Shown piece after piece: positions 9,593-18,067 of a stretch of 64,000 bases of DNA. The first letter of the stretch is position 1. Each line of letters opens with the position of its first letter. The notes under the pieces are model-generated. The model did not search any database. It had not been told where the DNA came from and saw nothing but the letters and a program-made list of their open reading frames with translations. The position numbers and the translations under genes are program-made. The DNA is taken from positions 62,001 through 126,000 of the forward strand of contig JAPSGI010000011.1 of NCBI GenBank assembly GCA_031177685.1, written 5' to 3'. The stretch is from Solirubrobacteraceae bacterium. Its GTDB lineage: Bacteria; Actinomycetota; Thermoleophilia; Solirubrobacterales; Solirubrobacteraceae.

Positions 9593-11056
9593 ATGGCAAT
9601 CGTGATCGCGGCGGCGCTCCTGGCGGCGGGCCTGATCGTCGCCGCCCTCCTGTTCAGGTCCCGGCCACCCGGCTCGCATACCGCGGCGCCGGGGGCGGAT
9701 GCGCGCCCGGCGCCGTTCCAGGCGGACGAGGTGGAGCGCGAGTTGATCGAGCGCCGCGCGGAGATCGCGCGCATCGAGGAGCGGGCGACCGCCAAGGAGG
9801 AGGCGGTCGACGTCAAGCTGGCCGAGCTGGGCAAGCGCGAGCGCACGCTGGAGGACCGCTCCCGCGAGCTGGACCACCAGCGCGAGCTCCTGGAGGAGCG
9901 CAAGCGCGAGCACGTCCGCGAGCTCGAGCGCCTGGCCGGGCTGTCCGCCGCGCAGGCCAAGCAGATCCTGCTCAAGGAGGTCGAGGACATGGCGCGACAC
10001 GACTCCGCGCGCGTGCTGCGGCAGGTCGACGAGGAGACCAAGCGCGAGGCCGACCGCCGCGTGCGCAACATCCTCTCGGTCTGCATGGGTCGCCTGGCCG
10101 CCGGCCACGCCGCCGAGACCACCGTGTCCGTGGTGCAACTTCCCTCTGACGACATGAAGGGCCGGATCATCGGCCGCGAGGGCCGCAACATCCGGGCCCT
10201 GGAGAGCCTCACCGGGGTGGACTTCATCATCGACGACACGCCGCACGCGGTCGTCCTGTCCGCCTTCGACGGCGTGCGCCGCGAGGTGGCGCGCATGACC
10301 CTGGAGAAGCTGCTCGCCGACGGGCGCATCCACCCGGCGCGCATCGAGGAGACCTACTTCCAGGCCAAGTCCGAGCTGGACGACCACATGGCGCAGATGG
10401 GCGAGGAGGCGATCCTCGAGGCGCACGTGGACGGGCTGGACCCGGAGCTCGTGCGCCTGCTGGGCCGGCTGCGCTTCCGCACCTCCTACGGGCAGAACGT
10501 CCTCGCGCACGTCGTCGAGTGCGCGCAGCTGGCCGCGATGATGGCCTCCGAGCTGGGCGCGTCGGTGCGCACGGCGCGCCGCGCCGCGCTCCTGCACGAC
10601 GTGGGCAAGGCCGTCTCGCACGAGATCGAGGGCCCGCACGCGCTGGTGGGCGGCGATCTGGCGCGCAAGCACGGCGAGTCCGAGGCGGTCGCCCACGCGA
10701 TGGAGGCCCACCACAACGAGGTGGAGCCCCAGACGGTGGAGGCGGTGATCGTCCAGGCCGCCGACGCGCTGTCGGGCGCGCGCCCCGGCGCCCGCGGCGA
10801 GTCGCTGGAGCACTACGTCAAGCGCCTGCGCGACCTGGAAGCGATCGCCGAGCGCCACGACGGCGTGGAGAAGGTCTATGCCATGCAGGCCGGGCGCGAG
10901 GTGCGCGTGATGGTGCAGCCGGGCGCGCTGGACGACGATGGCGCGGTCCTGCTCTCCCACGAGATCGCCCGCGAGATCGAGCAGGAGCTCGACTACCCGG
11001 GCCAGATCAAGGTGACCGTGGTGCGCGAGTCGCGGGCCGTCGACTACGCGCGCTGA
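9593..11056 (+). CDS. rny: Ribonuclease Y
   Basis: 487 residues with a GAGAGGA ribosome site. One N-terminal membrane helix (about 3-20), a long charged coiled coil (about 45-150, VERELIERRAEIARIEERAT ... RELLEERKREHVRELERL), a KH domain near 190-250 (GRIIGREGRNIRALESLTGV) and an HD domain with HDVGKAVSHEIEG at about 334. RNase Y is a membrane-anchored endoribonuclease that starts mRNA decay. Its place after recA matches the Bacillus order recA-rny. Control by a perfect SOS box would be unusual for this enzyme. miaB follows 19 bases later. Confidence 0.95.
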   Translation: MAIVIAAALLAAGLIVAALLFRSRPPGSHTAAPGADARPAPFQADEVERELIERRAEIARIEERATAKEEAVDVKLAELGKRERTLEDRSRELDHQRELLEERKREHVRELERLAGLSAAQAKQILLKEVEDMARHDSARVLRQVDEETKREADRRVRNILSVCMGRLAAGHAAETTVSVVQLPSDDMKGRIIGREGRNIRALESLTGVDFIIDDTPHAVVLSAFDGVRREVARMTLEKLLADGRIHPARIEETYFQAKSELDDHMAQMGEEAILEAHVDGLDPELVRLLGRLRFRTSYGQNVLAHVVECAQLAAMMASELGASVRTARRAALLHDVGKAVSHEIEGPHALVGGDLARKHGESEAVAHAMEAHHNEVEPQTVEAVIVQAADALSGARPGARGESLEHYVKRLRDLEAIAERHDGVEKVYAMQAGREVRVMVQPGALDDDGAVLLSHEIAREIEQELDYPGQIKVTVVRESRAVDYAR

Positions 11057-11075
11057 CGCTACGCTGCGGACGAGC

Positions 11076-12416
11076 ATGCCCGGCTACCACGTCACCACCT
11101 TCGGGTGCCAGATGAACGAGCACGACTCCGAGCGCATGAAGGGCATGCTGGAGTCGCTGGGCTACGAGGAGCGCCCGGCGCGCGCGGACGCGGACCTGAT
11201 CCTGTTCAACACGTGCTCGATCCGCGAGAAGGCCGACGAGCGCTTCGTCGCGCACCTGCAGGAGGCGCGGGCGATCAAGCGCCGGCGGCCCGAGACGGTG
11301 GTGGGGGTGGGTGGGTGCTGGGCGCAGTCGGTCAAGGACGAGGTCTTCCGGCGCTTTCCCTTCGTGGACGTCGCCTTCGGCCCCGGCCAGGTCCACAAGC
11401 TGGCGGAGTTCCTGACGTCCGACTCGCTGACCGCGCAGGGGTTCTTCGAGTTCGAGGGCTTCACGGGGCACCTGCCGGAGAAGCGCGCGCGCGAGTTCCA
11501 GGGCTGGCTGCAGATCTCCGTCGGCTGCAACTGTCGCTGCGCCTACTGCATCGTGCCCTCGACGCGCGGGCGCGAGGTGTCGCGCCCCGCCGCCGAGCTG
11601 GTCGCCGAGGTGCGGCGCATGGCGTCCGAGGGCGTGCGCGAGGTCACGCTGCTCGGGCAGAACGTCAACTCCTACGGGCGCGACCTGCGACCGCGCGCCT
11701 CGTTCGCCGTGCTGCTGAGCGCGATCGACGCCGTCGAGGGCATCGCCCGCATCCGCTACACGAGCCCGCACCCCAAGGACATGCGCGAGGACGTCGCCCG
11801 CGCGCACGCCGAGCTGCCAGCGGTGTGCGAGCACGTGCACCTGCCGCTGCAGTCCGGCTCGTCGCGGATCCTCAAGGCGATGCGCCGCACCTACGGGCGC
11901 GAGCGCTACCTGGACCGCGTCCGGCTGATTCGCGAGCACGTCCCCGACGTGGCGCTGACCACCGACGTCATCGTCGGCTTCCCGGGCGAGACCGAGGCGG
12001 ACTTCCGCGAGACGCTGGAGGTGGTCGAGGACGTCGGCTACGACGGCGCCTTCACGTTCATCTACTCGCCGCGCCGGGGGACCGAGGCGGCGCAGCTGGA
12101 CGGGCGCATCGAGCACGCGGTCGCGGTGGAGCGCATGGAGCGCCTGGTGGAGGTCGTCCAGCGCCGCGCGCACGAGCGCGCGCAGCGCTTCGTCGGCCGG
12201 ACGCTGGAGGTGCTGGTCGAGGGACCGTCGCGCACCGACCCGGCGCGCCTGCGCGGGCGCACCCGCCACAACAAGGTCGTGAACTTCGCGGGCGACGCGC
12301 GGCCGGGGGACCTCGTCGAGGTGCGGATCGACTCCGCGACGAGTCAGACGTTGGCCGGCGGACAAATGAAAGGCGGCCACCTCTCGGCGACCGCCTTTCT
12401 ACCCTCCTTGGCGTAG
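11076..12416 (+). CDS. miaB: tRNA-2-methylthio-N6-dimethylallyladenosine synthase MiaB
   Basis: 446 residues. The N-terminal MTTase domain has its three cysteines in FGCQMNEHDSE, FNTCSIREKADE and VGGCWAQS; the radical SAM CxxxCxxC is GCNCRCAYCIVPSTRGRE near residues 150-158; a TRAM RNA-binding domain (FVGRTLEVLVEG) closes the protein. MiaB adds the methylthio group to i6A37 of tRNAs, using the product of MiaA, whose gene lies 6 kb downstream. The final codons (after GGQMKGGHLSATAF) run through a strong inverted repeat, so the gene seems to end inside its own terminator. Confidence 0.96.
   Translation: MPGYHVTTFGCQMNEHDSERMKGMLESLGYEERPARADADLILFNTCSIREKADERFVAHLQEARAIKRRRPETVVGVGGCWAQSVKDEVFRRFPFVDVAFGPGQVHKLAEFLTSDSLTAQGFFEFEGFTGHLPEKRAREFQGWLQISVGCNCRCAYCIVPSTRGREVSRPAAELVAEVRRMASEGVREVTLLGQNVNSYGRDLRPRASFAVLLSAIDAVEGIARIRYTSPHPKDMREDVARAHAELPAVCEHVHLPLQSGSSRILKAMRRTYGRERYLDRVRLIREHVPDVALTTDVIVGFPGETEADFRETLEVVEDVGYDGAFTFIYSPRRGTEAAQLDGRIEHAVAVERMERLVEVVQRRAHERAQRFVGRTLEVLVEGPSRTDPARLRGRTRHNKVVNFAGDARPGDLVEVRIDSATSQTLAGGQMKGGHLSATAFLPSLA
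12368..12399 (+). terminator. Hairpin overlapping the miaB 3' end
   Basis: GAAAGGCGG (12368-12376) and CCGCCTTTC (12391-12399) form a perfect 9-bp stem with a 14-base loop. The A/T ends of the stem give a short T run in the RNA, but no long U tract follows. It lies within the last 16 codons of miaB. Confidence 0.55.
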
Positions 12417-12484
12417 AAGCAGTGTGCGCCCCCGCGGCGCAAAGTGGCAATCGAACGTATGTCCAGAGCCCGGATTCCAGCCTA

Positions 12485-12868
12485 ATGGGGCGCGCCGACG
12501 TCGACGTGGTGCGCGAGCTCTACGACGCACTTGGCCGCGGCGACGTGGAGGCCGCGCTGAGTGGGATGGCACCCGACGTCGTGTTCCAGACGACCGTGGA
12601 GACGCAGCACGGACGCGACGCGGTCCGGACGTGGCTGCGCGCGACTTTCGACGCGCTCGACGATTTCCAGGCGGTTGTCGAGCGCGTCCTCGACGCCGGC
12701 GACGGGCGCGTGCTGGTCGACGTCCACGAGACGGCGCGGGGCCGCAGCAGCGGCCTGCCCATCGAGCACCGCTTCGCCCACCTGTGGACGGTCCGCGACG
12801 GCATGGCGGTCCGCTTTCAGGCCTTCACCGACCGCGCCGAGGCCCGCCGGGTCGCCGGCCTCGACTAG
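12485..12868 (+). CDS. SnoaL-like nuclear-transport-factor-2 fold protein
   Basis: 127 residues. It shows the SnoaL/NTF2-like pattern: VVRELYDALGRGDVEAALSGMAPDVVFQ at the start, HGRDAVRTWLRATFDALDDF in the middle and RFAHLWTVRDGMAVRFQAFTDRAEA at the end. Proteins of this fold bind small hydrophobic ligands or act as isomerases and cyclases; no activity can be assigned from sequence. It stands alone between miaB and the radical SAM gene. A single imperfect SOS-like half site (CGAACGTATGTCC, 12452-12464) lies upstream; I do not rely on it. Confidence 0.78.
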   Translation: MGRADVDVVRELYDALGRGDVEAALSGMAPDVVFQTTVETQHGRDAVRTWLRATFDALDDFQAVVERVLDAGDGRVLVDVHETARGRSSGLPIEHRFAHLWTVRDGMAVRFQAFTDRAEARRVAGLD

Positions 12869-12885
12869 CCCGTCCACGCGGTATG

Positions 12886-12899
12886 CGAACATCTGTTCG
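12886..12899. promoter_or_regulatory. Perfect LexA box at the start of the Rv2578c-type gene
   Basis: CGAACATCTGTTCG exactly matches CGAAC-N4-GTTCG and its last base is the first base of the GTG start codon. Rv2578c of Mycobacterium tuberculosis is, as I recall, a member of the LexA regulon, which supports the site. The overlap with the start suggests a very short or absent leader. Confidence 0.85.
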
Positions 12900-14980
12900 T
12901 GCGCTGGGACAACCTGCTGGCCGAGGCCGAAGACGCCCGCACGCTGCCGGGCTACCGCGACCCCGCGGTGATCCGCCGCTTCGACGCGCCCGAGGCCCTC
13001 GATACCCGCTTCTACGAGGTCCACTGCAAGTCCGCGATCAACAAGGTCCCCAAGCAGTCGCGGATGCCCTTCCGCCACACCATCAACCCCTACAGGGGTT
13101 GCAGTCATGCTTGTACGTACTGCGCGCTGCCGGACACGCCCGTCCTGATGGCGGATGGGCGCGTGAAGCCGATCGGCGAACTGGAGGTCGGCGACCGGAT
13201 CTACGGAACGGTGCGGCAGGGCGCCTACCGGCGCTACGCCGTCACGGAGGTGCAGGCGCACTGGCGCACGCACAAGGCGGCGTACCGGGTCATCCTCGAA
13301 GACGGCACCGAGCTCGTGACGAGCGGCGACCACCGGTTCCTCAGCGGGCGCGGCTGGAAATACGTCACCGGCGCGGGAAGCGGCCGCGACCGCCGGCCGC
13401 ATCTGACGTTCAACGACGAGCTGCTGGGGACCGGAGCGTTCGCGACACCGCCGCTCGCGACGGAGGACTACCGCCGCGGCTACCTGTGCGGGCTGGTGCG
13501 CGGAGACGGCCACCTCGGCTCCTACACCTACGATCGCGGAGGCCGTCCCGCCACGGTGAATCGCTTCCGCCTGGCGCTGATCGACCTCGAGGCCCTTCGC
13601 CGGGCGCGCGAGTACCTGGCCGGGCTGGGCGTCGCCACAGACGAGTTCGCCTTCCAGGCGGCCGCCGGGAATCGCAGGGCGGTAGCGGCCATTCGCTCCA
13701 GCGCGAAGGCGAATGTAGATCGAGTCCGCGAGTTGATCCGGTGGCCGTGGTCGCCGAGCGCCGACTGGTCGAAGGGCTTCCTCGCGGGGATCTTCGACGC
13801 GGAGGGCAGCTGCGGAAGGGAGGCTCTGCGGATATCCAACACAGACCCGGCGATCGTCGACCAGACCGTACGGGCGCTGCGGCGCTTCGGCTGCGACGTG
13901 GTCGTCGAGGATCCCGAGCGCGCCAACGGCCTGCGTGTCGTGCGCCTGCGCGGTGGCCTGCGGGAGAAGCTGCGGTTCTTCCACACCGTCGATCCGGCGA
14001 TCACCCGCAAGCGCGACATCGAAGGGCTGGCGCTCAAGAGCGACGCCCGCCTCGGTGTCGTGTCCATCGAGCCGCTCGGCGAGAGCACGGAGATGTACGA
14101 CATCACGACCGGGACCGGCGACTTCATCGCCAACGGCGTGGTGAGCCACAACTGCTTCGCCCGCCCCACGCACAAGTTCCTGGACTTCGACGCGGGGCGG
14201 GACTTCGAGCGCGAGATCGTGGTGAAGGTGAACCTGCCGGAGGTTCTGCGCGCTGAGGTGGCGCGGCCGTCGTGGGCGCGCGAGCACGTGGCGCTGGGCA
14301 CCAACACCGACCCGTACCAGTGGGTGGAGGGCCGTTACAAGCTGATGCCGGAGATCTGGCGGGCACTGCTGGACTCCGGTACGCCGTGCTCGCTGCTCAC
14401 CAAGTCGCCGCTGATGCTGCGCGACGTCGACCTGATGACGCAGCTGGCCGAGCGGGTCGGGTTCACCGCGAACGTGTCGGTGCCGACGCTCGACGAGAAG
14501 GCCTGGCGCGCCACCGAGCCGCACACGCCGCACCCGCGCAAGCGGCTGGAGGCGATCGCCGAGCTGTCGCGAGCGGGGATCCCGACCGGCGTGCTGATCG
14601 CGCCGCTGATGCCGGGCATCAACGACTCGCCCGAGCAGGTCGAGCGCATCCTGCAGCTGGCGACGGAGGCCGGCGCAGGCTCGATCTCGGGCATCACGCT
14701 GCACCTGCGCGGCGAGGTGCGCGACGTCTTCATGGGCTGGCTGCGCGCGCAGCGCCCGGACCTAGTCGAGCACTACGAGCGCCTCTACGCGCGCGGTGCC
14801 TACGCGCCCACGGCGCAGCGGCGCGAGCACGCCGAGCTGCTGCGGGACGCCCGCGCGCGCACCGGCGCGCCGCCGCGCAGCGATGGGCGCCAGTACCGGA
14901 CGCTGGGACGCGACCCGGCGCCCTTGCCCGGCGCGGGCGAGGCTGGGGAATCCTCACCCAAGCAGGAAAGTCTGTTTTAG
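12899..14980 (+). CDS. Intein-containing Rv2578c family radical SAM protein
   Basis: 693 residues encoded, about 349 after splicing. The N-extein ends in RGCSHACTY and the C-extein resumes with CFARPTHKFLDF, restoring the radical SAM CxxxCxxC and the FARPTH motif of the Rv2578c/SplB-like group. The rest has LGTNTDPYQWVEGRYKL, PLMPGINDSPEQVERIL and a C-terminal HYERLYARGAYAP helix. The family is related to spore photoproduct lyase and is DNA-damage-induced in mycobacteria; the reaction is not established. The GTG start is set by the LexA box that abuts it. The intein interrupts the cluster-binding loop, so no [4Fe-4S] centre can form until splicing occurs. Confidence 0.92.
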   Translation: MRWDNLLAEAEDARTLPGYRDPAVIRRFDAPEALDTRFYEVHCKSAINKVPKQSRMPFRHTINPYRGCSHACTYCALPDTPVLMADGRVKPIGELEVGDRIYGTVRQGAYRRYAVTEVQAHWRTHKAAYRVILEDGTELVTSGDHRFLSGRGWKYVTGAGSGRDRRPHLTFNDELLGTGAFATPPLATEDYRRGYLCGLVRGDGHLGSYTYDRGGRPATVNRFRLALIDLEALRRAREYLAGLGVATDEFAFQAAAGNRRAVAAIRSSAKANVDRVRELIRWPWSPSADWSKGFLAGIFDAEGSCGREALRISNTDPAIVDQTVRALRRFGCDVVVEDPERANGLRVVRLRGGLREKLRFFHTVDPAITRKRDIEGLALKSDARLGVVSIEPLGESTEMYDITTGTGDFIANGVVSHNCFARPTHKFLDFDAGRDFEREIVVKVNLPEVLRAEVARPSWAREHVALGTNTDPYQWVEGRYKLMPEIWRALLDSGTPCSLLTKSPLMLRDVDLMTQLAERVGFTANVSVPTLDEKAWRATEPHTPHPRKRLEAIAELSRAGIPTGVLIAPLMPGINDSPEQVERILQLATEAGAGSISGITLHLRGEVRDVFMGWLRAQRPDLVEHYERLYARGAYAPTAQRREHAELLRDARARTGAPPRSDGRQYRTLGRDPAPLPGAGEAGESSPKQESLF
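13121..14152 (+). other. Intein with LAGLIDADG homing endonuclease
   Basis: Residues 75-418 of the precursor (344 aa). It begins with Cys1 in CALPDTPVLMADGRVKPIGE, has a block B sequence TSGDHRFLSGRG, two dodecapeptide endonuclease motifs (RGYLCGLVRGDGHL and KGFLAGIFDAEGS), and ends VVSHN followed by Cys+1 of the extein at 14153. All residues needed for splicing (Cys1, block B His, terminal His-Asn, Cys+1) are present, and both endonuclease motifs keep their acidic residue, so splicing and homing may both work. Known for this protein family; insertion is exactly at the third cluster cysteine. Confidence 0.93.
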
Positions 14981-15013
14981 GTACCGGCAAGGCGGCGACG
15001 CTGTGATGAAGCC

Positions 15014-15952
15014 ATGCTGAGACGCACGCGAGAGAGCGCGGCCATGCGCCGGATGCTCGAGACCAAGAGCCACTCGTGGCACGAGGCCGGGCTCGCACGG
15101 CAGATCAGCGCCCGGGCGGCGCGCAAGGCGCGGCGCCAGGCCGCGCTGCTGGTCCCCATGGTGGCCGCCGTCCTGCTCGCCTACGAGTACCGCCAGCAGC
15201 TGTTCGGCGTGGACATGCCGGTCCGCCTGGTCACGGTGATCGTGCTCGTCGGCCTGGGCTGGACGATCGCGCGAGACGCCGGTCGCGCGATGGGCCCGGT
15301 GCTGTTCCGCCGGCTGGATCCCGGCACCGCCGGCACGGTGGGGTTCCTCATCCGGCTGCTGACCGTCGGCATAACGCTGCTGGTCGCATTGAACATCGCG
15401 GGCCTGCCGCCGCGGACGATCGCGGTCGGCGGTGCCTTCACCGCGGTCATCTTCGGTCTCGCGGCCCAGCAGACGCTGGGGAACCTGATCGCCGGGACGG
15501 TGCTGCTGAGCGCCCGTCCCTTCCGCGTAGGGGACAGGGTCCGCCTGCAGGGCGGCGGCGTCGCCGGCACGGTGGAGGGCGTCGTGTCCTCGCTGGGCCT
15601 GCTGTACACGACGTTGGCCAGCGGCGAGGACCTGATCATGGTCCCCAACAGCGTCGTCCTCAGCTCGGCGGTGACCCCGCTGCGCGAGCCCGACGCCGTC
15701 GACCTGCGCGCCCGCCTGCGCGCCGACGTGCGGCCGAGCCACCTGCAGGAGGTGCTCGAGCGCAGCGTCACCGTGGACGTCCGCAACGATCCGCGCATCT
15801 TCCTCGAGGAGTTCGACGGCGACGAGGTCGTCGTCCGCGTCGCCGCGACGCCGACCCGCGCCAGCGAGGGCCCCCGGCTGGCCGACGAGATCCTCTCCGC
15901 GGTCGCCGTGATGTCCCGCGACGGCGCCGACGCGGACGAGGACGGCCGCTAG
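15014..15952 (+). CDS. MscS family mechanosensitive ion channel
   Basis: 312 residues. After a basic N-terminus come hydrophobic segments at about 45-62, 72-90 and 115-140, then the pore-lining helix and beta domain signature AVIFGLAAQQTLGNLIAGTVLLSARPFRVGDRVRLQ (TM3 with Gly/Ala packing, residues about 150-185) and PNSVVLSSAV. MscS channels open under membrane tension and release solutes after osmotic downshock. A second in-frame ATG at 15044 is an equally likely start; neither has a clear ribosome site. Convergent with the SDR gene across a short terminator-like gap. Confidence 0.9.
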   Translation: MLRRTRESAAMRRMLETKSHSWHEAGLARQISARAARKARRQAALLVPMVAAVLLAYEYRQQLFGVDMPVRLVTVIVLVGLGWTIARDAGRAMGPVLFRRLDPGTAGTVGFLIRLLTVGITLLVALNIAGLPPRTIAVGGAFTAVIFGLAAQQTLGNLIAGTVLLSARPFRVGDRVRLQGGGVAGTVEGVVSSLGLLYTTLASGEDLIMVPNSVVLSSAVTPLREPDAVDLRARLRADVRPSHLQEVLERSVTVDVRNDPRIFLEEFDGDEVVVRVAATPTRASEGPRLADEILSAVAVMSRDGADADEDGR

Positions 15953-15969
15953 CTCCATCGCGTGGTGAC

Positions 15970-16015
15970 TTAGCCGCCTATGTCGCGGCAAAGTCCACAC
16001 GGCGCGGGTGGCTAG
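15970..16015. terminator. Possible bidirectional terminator between convergent genes
   Basis: TAGCCGCC (15971-15978) and GGTGGCTA (16007-16014) can pair with one G-T wobble around an inner GCCGC/GCGGC stem. The structure sits between the convergent mscS and SDR stop codons. No U tract is seen, so this is a weak call. Confidence 0.35.
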
Positions 16016-16812
16016 CGCTTGGAGCGATGTGCCTCGCTCGAGGCGATCGCCGCGGCGATCTCCGTGCCGCCGAAGCGGGCGTTCATGGCCGCGATCAGGC
16101 GCGGCGCCACCTGGCCGAGCGTGGCCCACACCCGCGCGGGCACGGTCGCGACGTCGATCTCGCCGACGTCGCGCTCGATCGCGCGGACCGTCGCGGCGGC
16201 GACGTCGGCGGGCGTGCGGGTTCCGCCGGCTATCCCGGGGAGGTCGAGGCCGGTGTCGTGGAACATCCCGGCCTCGGAGATCAGGCCGGGGAACAGGCAC
16301 GAGACGCCCACGCCGGTCCCCGCCAGGTCCTGCCGCAGCCCGGACGCGAAGCCGCGCAGCCCGAACTTCGTCGCGGAGTACAGCGCCGAGTTGGCCGTGG
16401 CGACCTTGCCCGACAGCGAGGAGACGAACACGACATGGCCGGCGCCGCGCGCCACCATCGGCTCGGCCAGCACGCGCGCCAGCAGCAGCGGCGCGCGCAG
16501 GTTGAGGTCCAGCGCGCGCTCGATCTGCTCGGGGCTGTACTCGAGGACGGGCCCGTCGGCCGGGATCCCGGCGTTGGCCACCAGCACGTCCACGTCGCCG
16601 CACTCCCCGGCCAGGCGGTCGACGGCGGCGCGATCGCACAGGTCGGCCACGACGGCCCGGCCGCCGACCTGCGCCGCCAGCGCCTCCAGCACGTCCGCGC
16701 GGCGGCCCGAGACGACCAGCGACGCGCCGCGCGCGCGCAGCGCCCGCGCGATCGCCTGGCCGAGCCCGCCGCTCGCGCCCGTCACCAGCGCGGTCCTTCC
16801 GTCGAGGTTCAC
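16012..16812 (-). CDS. Short-chain dehydrogenase/reductase
   Basis: 266 residues from a GTG. Classical SDR marks are all visible: the TGASGGLGQAIA cofactor loop (residues about 11-22), VANAGIPADG, the active-site Ser in VSSLSGKVATANSALYSATKFG (YSATK gives Tyr and Lys) and a C-terminal FPGLISEAG. Likely an NADP(H)-dependent oxidoreductase of unknown substrate. It is monocistronic or precedes nothing obvious; the FIST-domain gene on the same strand ends 37 bases upstream of its start, so the two could share a transcript. Confidence 0.9.
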   Translation of the reverse strand: MNLDGRTALVTGASGGLGQAIARALRARGASLVVSGRRADVLEALAAQVGGRAVVADLCDRAAVDRLAGECGDVDVLVANAGIPADGPVLEYSPEQIERALDLNLRAPLLLARVLAEPMVARGAGHVVFVSSLSGKVATANSALYSATKFGLRGFASGLRQDLAGTGVGVSCLFPGLISEAGMFHDTGLDLPGIAGGTRTPADVAAATVRAIERDVGEIDVATVPARVWATLGQVAPRLIAAMNARFGGTEIAAAIASSEAHRSKR

Positions 16813-16849
16813 GCGCGGCAGCGTGCCACAGCACGCGTATCCGCGCGAC

Positions 16850-18013
16850 TCAGGGCGCGAACAGCGCGACCGTCGCGGTGAAGCCGTGCAGGAAGCTCTC
16901 GCCGCCGACCGGCCCGATCTCGCCCGCCGCGAAGAACCCGGCGGCCGGCGCGCCCTGCAGAACCGCGTCCAGGGCGGAGGCGTCGTGGTGGGGGGTCCCG
17001 AACATGTTGCGGCCCCGCCCGTTGCACGAGAAGCACAGCGCGCCCGCCGGCGCCTGGCCGCCCAGGGCCGTCATCGCCAGGTCCAGCGAGTGGCGCAGGT
17101 CGCGATCGGCCGAGTCGGCGTCGCGCGCGTGCAGGCGGACGACCTGCCCCGGCTCCACCATGGCGCTGACGGCGATCGCGCCGGTCTCCGGGTCGGCGCC
17201 GAGCACGCCGCGGACCAGGAAGTCGCCCTGCCCGTACTCCGGCTTGCCGCCGTCCACGACGATGCCGATCAGCAGACCGCCCTGGATCAGCGTGCGCTCG
17301 CGAAGGCTCAGCCCTCCCAGGACCTCCTCGATCTTCTGCAGGGCGGGCGCTCCCGCCAGCTCCTGGACCACCTGGCCGGCGGCGGCGGTGATCGTCAGCT
17401 CGGGCCCGACCGGCGCGGCGCCCTGCGAGACGCAGGGCAGCACGTCGAGGCCGTCGAACCGCGCGCCCACGGCGCCCTCGCCCACGACCTCCTCGCCGAA
17501 GAACAGCACCGCGGCGTCGTCGTGCGTGCGCGCGCTGGACAGCCCGCCCACGACCGGCATGCCCGGCACGGCGTCGGCCAGCCCGGCCAGCAGGCCGTCG
17601 GTGGGAAACGAGTACGGGTCGGGCAGCAGCACGAGCGCGTCCCCCGCACTCAGCTCGGGGAGCCCCTCGATGGCCGTCGTGTCCTCGCTTTCGCGCGCGC
17701 GGGCGTGGAAGGCCTCGGCGCCGCCGTCGGCGAAGGCGGCCGCCCACACGGCGACGCCGTTGCCCGCCTCCAGCTCCCGACCCTCGCCGAGCACGCCGCC
17801 CGCGCCGCAGCCCACCAGCTGCGTCGGGAGCAGCGCCTCGTGGACGCCTTCGAGCGTGGCCTGCGGCGCGGCCAGGTAGGCGCCCGCCGCGAACACCACC
17901 GCGAGGTCGGCCGGCGCGCCCTCCAGGCCGTCCCGCGCGGCCGCCGCCGCCTCGATCGCCCCGACCCGGGCGTCGGGCTGCGTCGAGACTCCGGCGCCGG
18001 CGCGAACTCGCAT
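16850..18013 (-). CDS. FIST N- and C-domain sensory protein
   Basis: 387 residues from the ATG at 18013; another ATG at 18025 is possible but sits too close to its GGAGG. The FIST_N half contains VGCGAGGVLGEGRELEAGNGVAVWAA, and DPYSFPTDGLLAGLADAVPGMPVVGGLSSA; the FIST_C half ends with GALCFSCNGRGRNMFGTPHHDASAL and GFFAAGEIGPVGGESFLHGFTATVALF, the strongest family signature. FIST domains are thought to bind amino-acid-like small ligands in signalling proteins; this one stands alone without an attached output domain. Divergent from miaA with 54 bases between starts. Confidence 0.88.
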   Translation of the reverse strand: MRVRAGAGVSTQPDARVGAIEAAAAARDGLEGAPADLAVVFAAGAYLAAPQATLEGVHEALLPTQLVGCGAGGVLGEGRELEAGNGVAVWAAAFADGGAEAFHARARESEDTTAIEGLPELSAGDALVLLPDPYSFPTDGLLAGLADAVPGMPVVGGLSSARTHDDAAVLFFGEEVVGEGAVGARFDGLDVLPCVSQGAAPVGPELTITAAAGQVVQELAGAPALQKIEEVLGGLSLRERTLIQGGLLIGIVVDGGKPEYGQGDFLVRGVLGADPETGAIAVSAMVEPGQVVRLHARDADSADRDLRHSLDLAMTALGGQAPAGALCFSCNGRGRNMFGTPHHDASALDAVLQGAPAAGFFAAGEIGPVGGESFLHGFTATVALFAP

Positions 18014-18067
18014 CAGGCTCAACATACCCTCCGGGCGGCGCGCGACCCTCACGGCGATACTGCCCCG

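Noticed and set aside
12452-12464. CGAACGTATGTCC upstream of the SnoaL-like gene looks like an SOS half site.
   Set aside because: Second half matches poorly (GTCC for GTTC) and no promoter is evident beside it.
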